A stretch of 64,000 nt of DNA from Dipteris shenzhenensis (Eukaryota > Polypodiophyta > Polypodiopsida > Gleicheniales): the NCBI GenBank assembly GCA_047967505.1, contig CM106538.1, one strand, 5' to 3'. The position numbers were made by a program, and so were the translations under genes. The stretch's first letter is position 1; each line of letters opens with the position of its first letter. Shown piece after piece: positions 56,210 through 64,000 of the stretch. A model generated the notes under the pieces. The model worked only from the letters and a program-made list of their open reading frames with translations, made no database searches and was not told where the DNA came from.

Positions 56210-57569
56210 CCTCCCCTTGGTGCCATGATCCTTTGGCTATTGCAAGGTGGTCAGATGTGAGTTACATTCCATCACCTCCCTTTAGTGCATGCATTGCTAC
56301 TTAAGATGGTCAAGTGTGGTTTACATGTCAATACCTCCCGTGGGTGCTTTCATAGCTACTCTCAGGTGGTCAAGTTTGATTACAAAATATAGGCAAGGTT
56401 GGCAAGGTTTTTGTTTCTCAATGCTTCATGTCGATGCTGTTTGCTTCTTCGCTTGACATAGTTTGATGCATGATGCTTTGTTCTTCCATGTGCCTTGATG
56501 CTTTATGTGTGGATGCCATGCTTCGTGCTATGGTCATCTCATGCACTTGTGCTTTTGGCATGCTTATTGCATTCATGCATTGATTTGTCATTTGTTGCAA
56601 AGGTCTTACCAATTGATTTCTTTCAATATTGGCAGTGTCTAATTGCATACAATGATTCTGATTCAAGAAGCGCGTAGAGCTCGAATAGACGATCAATTTT
56701 TCTTTTTGGAGCATGTGCGAATTCCTCATGGATTGCAAGTTACGCCTTGTCGAAAATTTTGTGAAGAAGAGGGGGCCTTGATGATGCGGCATAGGAGTTC
56801 ATATGCTGCTTAAAAATTGTGCTTGGCAAGGGCTATGTGCTTAGGTGGCACTTAACTAATCCTGCCCCTAACCATAAGCCTTAACCATGGTTTGACTTAA
56901 CCACATCCACACCCAACCTCATGGCATAGACTAGAGCACTGACAAACCAATCTAACCCAATAACCCAGGGTTGCTTGGAGCTAACTCAAGTTAAAAGCCT
57001 ATCTAACACGTGGCCTTTTTGGAGAACCTTAGCAAAAATATGACTTTGAAGAAAACTCTAAAGAGGTGATGACGAAAGATGATGTTGGAAGTAGCGTTTC
57101 CACTTTGATTGTGGGCATCCTATTTCTCTTCCTCTGCTGCGTCCTTACAGGCTTCTTCTTGCTTGGTGCAACGCTTGGCAAGGCCTTGTGCATCCTCCTA
57201 CTCGATCATCGCTCTGCTATCCCTACTCCCATTGCTAAAAGCGACATCTTTATCCACCAAGTATTTCATGGAGGAGGATAGGAGCCATGAGTAGGAGGTC
57301 TCCTTGCATGTGAGGTAAAACTCAAAGGAGATGCGTAGATGCTACTATTGTCGTGAGTATGGCATAGGTACTGGCGGAGTTGCTATGGAGGGATGAAGCA
57401 TGGGCATTGATGGAGACTTAGAGCTCCTTAGATGTAGGTCGTTGCACGCTGGAGAGGCTTTGGCTATGTCACTGCAATCTCTTGTGGTCATAAGTGCGAT
57501 CGATGGTATGAAGCTGGGAGTTTGTGTTGTTGCTTATTTGCTGGCGTCGATGGAGCTGGGCTAAGCCTT

Positions 57570-58050
57570 CCCCAGTCATAGAAGCCAGTTGTGTAGTCGC
57601 CCGTTGGAGTCATCCTCATATGTAGGTCTGGGAGGCATTGTGGGCATCAACCGCTCGACCGACTCTGATGATGCGGCTGGCAAAGTCATATCGATAACTG
57701 CCTTCATGTTCCAACTCACTCCATTTCCAATTCTTTCAAATCGCCGGTAGCCTCTATTCTGTCCAAGACTTGCATGGATATCACATCTTCCTTTCACACC
57801 TCTATTGATCTAGAGGTAAGCCCATTTGGCCAAACAGATTCAGAGTAGCCAGCTAATGCTGTGAAAGCACAGGAGGATAACGTTCTGGCTCAAATCGTCC
57901 AATTCATTCTTCAAGTAGTTTAAAATATTGACCGTGGATGGGGCGATGCCAAACTGATGCTGATGTCTCTGCATCCACTCACAAAGCTTCTCTAAACCGA
58001 ATCGCCACCTGGTGTGGAAAGTGATCATGTTCTGATGTTGCACCTTCCTT
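57570..58050 (-). other. Coding-like cargo inside the LTR element
   Basis: Minus-strand frames contain ITFHTRWRFGLEKLCEWMQR, HQHQFGIAPSTVNILNYLKN and ELDDLSQNVI (58043-57840). A second frame (57797-57576) has RRFERIGNGVSWNMKAVIDM, LPAASSESVERLMPTMPPRP. The composition is protein-like but I recognise neither family. They could be a degenerate gag of an unusual lineage or a captured host fragment. Confidence 0.35.
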
Positions 58051-58389
58051 GTGTATGCATGAAGAAGGCCATCATCTATCTTTCATCTGCATGTGGGTTG
58101 CCGCCTTGATCCATACTCTCTTCTAGGAGAGACTTTGATATCGCTGAATCTTAGCACCTCGTGAGGCACTTTTGCTTCACGAGCTCACATCGCTCTGGAG
58201 TGTGAGAGACTTTCACTCTCCACAATGTGACTTTTGACACTATCTACTCAACCAATGTGAGCATTCACAAGAAACAAAGTGCTTCCAATGAATCAATGAA
58301 CTCATGGGCTCTCTCCCTAACATCAAGATAAGAGTGTGCCACTCGATCTAAACTACCTAGCCTTGTGGGCAACCTATGCTCTGATACCA

Positions 58390-58649
58390 TGAGAAAGATC
58401 CAATATGTGATCGCCACTAAGCCTAGTGCACACAAGGTCAGTGGAAGAACTAAGGAGGCTCTTATATAGAGAGTGCCCTTTGAATAGTCAACCATGTGGG
58501 ATCCTCTCATCCACATCTCTCCTTGTGGATATCCTCAATCTACATCTCCACATCATGTAGTCCACATCCTAGGGTGGCTACATTAATTCTTTCCTATACC
58601 ATACCTTAGCCCTTTAATTTATGTACTCCTGGCACCATATCATTCAATA
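58390..58649 (-). repeat. 5' LTR (260 bp, internally deleted) of the cargo element
   Basis: It matches the other LTR except for a gap of about 80 bp after AAGGAGGCT and changed last bases (CATTCAATA). It is followed on the minus strand by the PBS. Confidence 0.83.
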
Positions 58650-58654
58650 GGGAG

Positions 58655-60060
58655 GGAAGAAGGAGAAGGGAGTGAAGGGGGATAGAGTGACAATCAAAAG
58701 GCACTACAATGGAAATAAGAGAACACCCAAAACACTCTCTTGGAAGAGAAGAGGGAGCTTGTAATCAAACTTGTGCAAACAACAATGAAGACCAAAGTCA
58801 AACATTTGGCCTTTTATACAAGTCATCTTTTGAAGGGCGGGCCAACCCTTTTCCTTTTTAGCACTCTCCCTCACTTTACAACCATGGGCTCTTGGGCTCG
58901 TAGGGCACCAAGGCATATTGCTATTCTTACCGTGGGGGATTCACAAGAGGAAACTTATGATATCACGTGAGTGTACAATAGGGGGGTTTTTTTTAGTGAG
59001 GCATAAGCTTATACATTAGGGGTGGGGGGCCTTTTATTTTTTCGCAATATTGAATTTAAGTTAGGGGGGCCATGCCATATTTAAGAGGGGGGGACATAGT
59101 AAAGGCTACCTTGGATAACTAGTCCAAACAAGTTTGGTTTTGTGTATGGTTTTAAATAGTCATAGGGAAAGTAATCTAAATTTTCTTATTGTGCGATCTA
59201 AATGCTTGAGAAAGAACGTAGATTTAAGAAAAGGGGGGATATAATAGAATTTTGGTGGTATCTTATAAGCTTAAATAGGCGTGTTTTATCATCCTACATG
59301 GATCTTAAATAGGGGGTTTTCTTGAAGTTCATGCACGCAGGTGATGTCCCCCTTTCATGAAGAGTGAATCCCCCGGGATTCTTACCAACTCTCTCTACTA
59401 GGGGAAATAACGCTTGCATTAACCATATTAAAGCGCTTGAGACAAACCTAGTATTGAGAGGTGGTCCTAACCGGTTCCCAAATAGCACTTGTGTTAGCCT
59501 CACTGCCAGCCAATCCTAGGCTCGGGTGATTTGGGGCTCAAACTCCCTGAGCGCCCTCACACCTTCACCTGTTTGGGGTTTGAACCTAATGAACACGGCT
59601 CCAAACCTAGAGTGATGAGGCTAGGCTTCCGTAAGACACTCAACGGTAATCCTGAATCTTGCTGGGAAGCCTTTTCTTTGGAATATTTGGGGAACAGACT
59701 CCCTGAGTTCGACCTGCATTTCTTATGGGGCTATTTTCGTTGGTGTCGCTATTTCTTGTGGATGTGGAGTTGAATAATGCAAGGCGCATGCACTCTTCAT
59801 GGCCCAGAAGTGTGCATCTCCTTGTTCCTACACCTCCTTGTTCTGGGCGGGGGTAGCTGGAACATATAGCCTGTGCATGTTGCCTGGAATTTTTGGACTT
59901 TGGGGTGGGCTTAGGGTATTTGGGGATCAAACTCCCTGAGCTTGAGCTATACATCTTCCATGTGCACATTGCTTATAATCATTGACCTGGGTGTATTTGG
60001 GTATCAAACTCCCTTGAGCTTGTCCTGTTTGAAGTAGATCATTCAGCTTAGTCACCTTTA
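58655..60060. other. Non-coding stretch, C/G-run repeats and a recurrent CTCCCTGAG word
   Basis: At 58975-59110 runs of G (TAGGGGGG-type) alternate with AT-rich pieces. The phrase CAAACTCCCTGAG or close variants occurs near 59549, 59698, 59928 and 60007. No gene is supported; the short frames here lack motifs. Confidence 0.4.
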
Positions 60061-60100
60061 CTCATTGATTTTTGAGAAAAATTAAAACAAAATCAATGAG
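60061..60100. repeat. Perfect 12-bp inverted repeat in dynein intron
   Basis: CTCATTGATTTT (60061-60072) and AAAATCAATGAG (60089-60100) form a perfect stem with a 16-nt loop. It lies 37 bp beyond the donor site of the dynein exon, inside the presumed intron. Confidence 0.75.
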
Positions 60101-60136
60101 ATCATTACATTTTTCAAAATTACATAATAAACATAC

Positions 60137-60328
60137 CATGTTCTCTATCCATATGGCATCCACAGGCCCATCAAACATCAGCCACTTTTTATCTTGGGAT
60201 GGATCCCCTGCAAGCTTATGCATGTAGCATGCTAACACTCCATCAATCCATTCATGTGTATTCTCATCAAAATCTCCATATAGCTACCCCATTGTGATAG
60301 ATTTAGGATTAAGGCGAACTGTTTTCAC
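60137..60328 (-). pseudogene. Dynein heavy chain exon (AAA2 region) with in-frame stop
   Basis: On the minus strand a pyrimidine-poor but valid acceptor (TCTTGCAG) and donor (ATG|GTATGT) bound 64 in-phase codons: LNPKSITMG, stop, LYGDFDENTHEWIDGVLA, then KKWLMFDGPVDAIWIENM. This is the highly conserved AAA2 segment of axonemal dynein heavy chains (LNPKSITMGQLYG...EWtDG...DGPVDA.WIENMN), closest in memory to the monomeric inner-arm class. Axonemal dynein moves cilia and flagella. The TAG (60284-60286) stands where the family has Gln (CAG), a single C-to-T change. Flanking exons are not visible within the window. Either the gene is dead or this copy is a relic. An LTR element occupies the upstream intron at 60675. 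Confidence 0.85.
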
Positions 60329-60339
60329 CTGCAAGATTT

Positions 60340-60670
60340 CACAATGGAAGCGCACGAAATATGTACTCCAAATTTCATATAGCTGCATAATGTGAATCCT
60401 TGTGGTTTGTTGTTTTCTTGTTTTGGCACTCTATGGGTTCTTTATTAAAATTGGGCTCTCATTGGAAATCTCTTAGAGTTTGGAGTTTTTTAGCTAACTT
60501 GTGGGGCCAAGAAATGTGGCTCTTATTTTATTTTATAGGATTCCATCTTGGCTCATTGTACATGAAAAGAAAGGTTCCATTGCATTGTAAACTTGTTATC
60601 TTACCTCATTCTACAAGATTTTGTCTCTGCAGCCTAAGGTGGTACACCCAATTTAAAGATTTTCTCTCTC
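60340..60670. other. Presumed dynein intron
   Basis: It is T-rich sequence between the exon acceptor and the LTR at 60675. No further dynein exon was recognised. Confidence 0.4.
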
Positions 60671-60674
60671 AACA

Positions 60675-61357
60675 TGCAGCACTAGCCTTATACGCAAGAG
60701 AGAAAACAAGATAGTATGGAGAATAAAAAATTTGATACTGTAGAACTGATACAATAGATGGCACTGCCTCCCAGCCGTGCGCTCCTATGAAAGAAGTTTC
60801 GATGGTATGCTGGAAATAGTAGAATACGGAGGCTGAATGCTAAGGAATCACGGTTGCTGTAGCCAGTGATGAAATGGGCTTCACGAGCTTTCTCTTATAT
60901 AGCTACCAGTCGTAGTCGGTTAGGCTCAATTGGATGATCGACCTAGTCTGCCCAAAACGGTCGACTGGGGGTCGGTCTCGAAATAGGCCACCGACCATAT
61001 GATAGAACCGGTGTGCAAAATAGAGCAACTAATGTACGGTCTCCGTTCGGCCCACAACCATCCAGGATCATATGAGGCTCCAAACGGGCCCCACAACCCA
61101 AGAGTGGGCTACCCCAAGAAATGCTCCATCTACCCTTAGTGTGGTCAGTCAAGGGATGCCTTCCCGCACTTGCATGTAACCTAGTTGGTGGTGAGCCATC
61201 AAGCCATCAGGCCACACATGGCCCCCATTTGGTGTCCAAACCAGGACCTACCAGATAACTGAGCTACTGAAATGCCTTCTCCTCATATGGGGGGCTTACA
61301 AGTAGAGTTAGTTGGTTACTGCGTAGTTACATGAGAGTGGAGCATTGATATCTAACA
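60675..61357 (-). repeat. 3' LTR of copia-4
   Basis: The right edge is fixed by the polypurine tract (61358-61369) and TGTTAGATATCAATGC on the minus strand. The left edge at TGCAGCACTAGCC (60675) is a best guess by analogy with the solo LTR. CTATATAAGAG near 60895 (minus strand) is its TATA candidate. Confidence 0.7.
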
Positions 61358-61387
61358 CCCCCCCTCAATGTCCACCTGCAAAAGAAC

Positions 61388-61700
61388 TTACTTTTTTGGC
61401 CCAATGCCAAGTCGATGAAGATGCCTCTCCAACAAGTCTCTTCCAAGAGCCCTCGTGAAGATGTCCGTAGCATTCTCTGTAGTTGGACAGTACACCAAGT
61501 CGACCTCTCCATCCATGATCAGCTTGCATACAAAGTGATATTGAATCTCAATGTGTTTTGTGCGAGCGTGGAACACCAGGTTCTTTGCAATCGCCATGCA
61601 ACTCTGATTGTCACATGATAACTATGTAGGTTTGTTTTGCACTGCACCCATGTCCCCCAAAATCCTCCTCAACCACACTGCTTCACAAGAATCCAAGCAT
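61388..61700 (-). pseudogene. rnh: copia-4 RNase H C-terminal fragment
   Basis: The minus strand reads SCEAVWLRRILGDMGAVQNK, a stop, then DNQSCMAIAKNLVFHARTKH, IEIQYHFVCKLIMDGEVDLV and DIFTRALGRDLLERHLHRLG. This is the copia RNase H end. The upstream RNase H and all of RT are deleted. Confidence 0.83.
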
Positions 61701-61785
61701 TTCGGTTTGCTATTGGTGGCAGTACTATATGGATATCCTAGTCTTGGTTGTCTGGGAAGGAAGCATCCTCCTCCAATTGATGCAG

Positions 61786-62340
61786 CTATTCTGAGAAGAC
61801 CACATCGTGAATTACAATTACCTTCTTGGTAATAGGGTTATAGAGACGGTAACCCTTCGCCTCTTCATTGTAGCCCAAGAAAATACACTTCCGGCTCTTC
61901 GGTTCCCATTTGGTCCTAGTAGCATCAGGGACATGCACAAAACAGTCACATCCAAAAACTCTGAAATGTGCAGCTGAAGGTTTCTTACCAGAGAAAGCTT
62001 GCAGTGGAGTCATCCCTTTCATAGCCTTTGTAGAGCTACAATTGAGGATGTAAACTATCGTGTTACATACTTTAGCCTAGAAAGCCTTTGGCAATTCTTT
62101 CCCTTTCATCATACTCCGGCCCATTTCGCAGATGATGCGCATCTTGCATTCTGCTACTCCATTTTGCTGTGATGTATGTGGCGGAGGTTTCTGCCTCTTG
62201 ATTCCATGACTTTTGCAGTAACTTTCAAATTCAATTGATGTGAACTCTCCACCTCTGTCTGATCTGAGCTTCTTCACCTTCCTCCCCGATTCTTTTTCGA
62301 CAATTACATGCCATTCCTTGAACCTACTGAGTGTGGACCA
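61786..62340 (-). pseudogene. int: copia-4 integrase, C-terminal two thirds
   Basis: On the minus strand come STLSRFKEWHVIVEKESG, then KKLRSDRGGEFTSIEFESYC (second D), HTSQQNGVAECKMRIICEMG (the E lies in VAE), a TAG near 62075, and MKGMTPLQAFSGKKPSAAHF, RVFGCDCFVHVPDATRTKWE and KCIFLGYNEEAKGYRLYNP. The N-terminal part resumes right of the insert at about 63045. Confidence 0.87.
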
Positions 62341-62680
62341 AAAAACAATGCCATTATTAAAATGTGAGGGTTTGTATGCCTAAATGGTACCATAATTGGT
62401 AGAATTCTTGTTTGAAATATATTCTAAAATTCTTACCTCATTTGTTACATTTGGATCAATTGCCCTTGATGCACCCCAATTTTGGTTCTAGGTGGGGTAT
62501 TGATTAAAAAATGATAAAATCTATTTAAATGTGAGGCTTTGGAAGTATAAATGGTATAGGATTGTTGGTTTCATTGTCTCCTAAACCCTTACCAGGTTTT
62601 GTTCCATTTGGGTCAATGTTGCCCAATTTAGTGTCTCGGTGACGTATGGATTAAAACACAATGCCATCTATTTAAAAAAA
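62338..62680 (+). repeat. Two-copy degenerate repeat, about 170 bp, inside the insert
   Basis: AATGTGAGG-TTTG...TAAATGGTA...TTACC...TTTTGTT-CATTTGG-TCAATTG-CC occurs at about 62361-62470 and again at about 62530-62625. A CAATGCCAT word starts the first copy and follows the second. It is non-coding. Confidence 0.55.
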
Positions 62681-63045
62681 TTTTAGTTTCCTTAACTGGC
62701 CTTCTCATAAATCCCTCATTGGCATTATGCTTGGTTTCCATTTCCACATCAACTTGTCCAACTATAATCACACTATTAGGTGACCCAGGCAGCTCCATGG
62801 TCAAATACCTCCCTTCTCTTTCCATTAAGCCCTTCAAATGATAATCATATTGAGGCTATGTCAAGGCATGTTCCATGCAGAAGAAAATTGAGGAAACATC
62901 ACTGGCCATAGCGAAAAAAGGTGCCACCATTAGCTTCCACAGCGCTTGTGCACAAACCACAACCATGCGACACCCTTGGAATGAAATTATCCAGGAAGCA
63001 AAGGGATAGTACTACCAACTTTGAAGCATCTTGAGCAAGCAACCG
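62341..63045 (-). other. Foreign insert splitting copia-4 integrase, with exon-like frame
   Basis: Integrase reads up to IYFLKMKDEALKR on one side (about 63050) and resumes with STLSRFKEWHVIVEKESG on the other (about 62336), so about 700 bp is inserted. Within it the minus strand at about 62848-62693 has an open piece YDYHLKGLMEREGRYLTMEL, PGSPNSVIIVGQVDVEMETK, HNANEGFMRRPVKE that does not look like retrotransposon protein. I do not recognise it; it could be a host exon carried by an insertion. Confidence 0.5.
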
Positions 63046-63926
63046 TTTAAAGCTTCATCTTTCATCTTCAGGAAGTATATCCATATCCTTTTAGTGTAGT
63101 CGTCGATTAGCTTCATGAAGTAGAAGGAACCACCCAAAGCTTCCATCTCCATCTTTCCACAGAGGTCCGTGTGAACGAGCTCTAGAGGAGCCTTTGCTCT
63201 GCTGGCCTCTTTAGGAAAGGGCTGCCGATACTACTTGCCCATCATGCAAGCTTCACATACATCAGGCAAATCTGAATTTTTTGGTAGGTCTGCAATCATT
63301 CCACTTTTATGCATCTCCTTCAAAGAACTAAGGTTTAGATGACCAAACCTCTCATGCCACAACTTAGTGTTCTTCACATCCACTCGAGCACTAAAAGCTG
63401 AGAGTTCGTAAATGTTGTTGCACCGTGTACCTTTACCAACAACCTTTCCTTGAAGATCCAGGATTTGTACACCATTCTTATCGAATTGAACTTTGAGGTC
63501 CCGATCCGTGATCCCAGAAACAGACAACAAGTTCCTCTTGATATCTGGTACATAAAGAACATCGGACAACTATTTTACAACTCCATCTGACTTGAGAGCA
63601 ATCATACCTTTTCCTTTTGCTAGACATTTTGCATCATTGCCAACTGCTACCATGATGTCATCCCCTACCGGCTATAGAGAGGTATACCAATCCTATCGAC
63701 TGGTCATGTGGCATGATGCACCACTGTCAATGATCCAAGGTTCATCCACAGGTACATGAACTACCTCCGTGCAAATCTCCTCAATTGTGACGAACAGCTC
63801 TATTGGTATTGTCTGCGTGCTATTGCTGAACTCTTTCTTCACTCCGTTCTTCTCATCTGCAATCTTCTTGTAGCACTCATTTCGCTTGTGCTCTGCCTTG
63901 TTGCAATAGAAGCACTTGATCTTCAC
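63046..63926 (-). pseudogene. pro-int: copia-4 zinc knuckle, protease and integrase N-terminus
   Basis: The minus strand has a knuckle CFYCNKAEHKRNEC, protease DEPWIIDSGASCHMTSR (active site intact), a stop, then LSDVLYVPDIKRNLLSVSGI. The integrase HHCC finger follows (LWHERFGHLNLSSLKEMHKS...CEACMMGK), then a stop, the first D in LVHTDLCGKMEMEALGGSFY, and IDDYTKRIWIYFLKMKDEA up to the insert. There are few stops, so decay is modest. Confidence 0.87.
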
Positions 63927-64000
63927 CTTTCTCTTTTTATCATCAGAAGAAGATGGGTTACTAGAGTCCTTACCCTTACCTTTCTTTGATCCGGTCTAGA

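Larger units (their letters stand above)
55865..58649 (-). mobile_element. Non-autonomous LTR element with unrecognised cargo, TSD GGGAG
   Basis: The 3' LTR (55865-56209) and 5' LTR (58390-58649) are collinear (plus orientation TGAGAAAGATCCAATATGTG). The TSD GGGAG lies at 55860-55864 and 58650-58654. On the minus strand the PBS TGGTATCAGAG abuts the 5' LTR, and CAAGGGGAGG precedes the 3' LTR start TGTTGAG. The 2180-bp interior has no gag, protease, integrase, RT or RNase H motif that I can see. The 5' LTR lacks about 80 bp present in the other. Confidence 0.88.
60675..64000 (-). mobile_element. Ty1/copia element, RT missing, running off the right edge (copia-4)
   Basis: On the minus strand the order from the window edge is zinc knuckle, protease, integrase (split by a foreign insert at about 62340-63045), the RNase H end, the tract ATTGAGGGGGGG and the 3' LTR. 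Gag and the 5' LTR lie beyond 64000. RT and most of RNase H are absent between VIHDVVFSE (61786) and SCEAVWLRRILGDM (about 61690). The LTR start resembles the solo LTR at 7131-7876, and the RNase H end resembles copia-1. Confidence 0.87.

Overview
The window looks like nuclear DNA from a land plant whose genome is dominated by LTR retrotransposons. I see no bacterial or organellar gene and no rRNA, tRNA or CRISPR array. The best taxonomic clue is a 192-bp minus-strand exon at 60137-60328. It encodes part of an axonemal (inner-arm type) dynein heavy chain, has good splice sites, and carries one in-frame stop. Dynein heavy chains are kept only by land plants with swimming sperm (bryophytes, lycophytes, ferns, cycads, Ginkgo), so a seed-free plant or a cycad/Ginkgo is the likeliest source. 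That placement is inference.

Layout. (1) About 1.4-17.6 kb is one old minus-strand Ty3/gypsy element: 3' LTR edge at 2112, a coiled-coil accessory frame, integrase, RT and gag. Later insertions cut it into pieces: an RT-less plus-strand copia element (2302-6563), a solo LTR (7131-7876, TSD TCTTC), a three-LTR tandem element (9764-13590, TSD GTTGG) and a gag-only element (14624-17110, TSD GCTAT). (2) 18-20.5 kb holds rearranged gypsy pieces: protease-like and integrase C-terminus on minus, RT on plus. (3) 20.7-25.4 kb holds two more small gag-type LTR elements, separated by a palindromic ATGCTTATGCATAAGCAT-type minisatellite. (4) 25.9-26.7 kb holds a three-exon gene model of unknown function. 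(5) 29.7-30.7 kb holds the cleanest host gene candidate, a 225-aa coiled-coil protein with a TATA-like box and a probable 5'UTR intron. (6) 33.5-37.0 kb is a degraded plus-strand gypsy element (gag, protease, RNase H, H2C2 finger; no RT). A minus-strand copia element (36949 to about 41270) sits in it. (7) 43126-48694 is a full-length minus-strand copia element with 171-bp LTRs. (8) 52.2-54.1 kb holds a decayed hAT transposase with palindromic repeats beside it. (9) 54.1-55.7 kb is a plus-strand gypsy integrase tail plus unrecognised sequence. (10) 55865-58649 is a minus-strand LTR element (TSD GGGAG) with no pol and unrecognised cargo. (11) 60.1-60.3 kb is the dynein exon. From about 60675 to the right edge lies a minus-strand copia element lacking RT and split by a foreign insert.

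The most unusual signal is a short leader motif shared by the small gag-type elements in 9.7-25.4 kb. A conserved TAGACACTGCC is followed by GGTAAGACC just before the gag ATG, and the two halves can pair as a hairpin with apparent compensatory change between families. It looks like a conserved RNA element (packaging or dimerisation signal, or a masked splice donor) kept by elements that have otherwise lost pol. Nearly all TE coding regions carry stops or frameshifts and are annotated as pseudogenes. Boundaries are exact where LTR ends and TSDs could be matched and approximate elsewhere.
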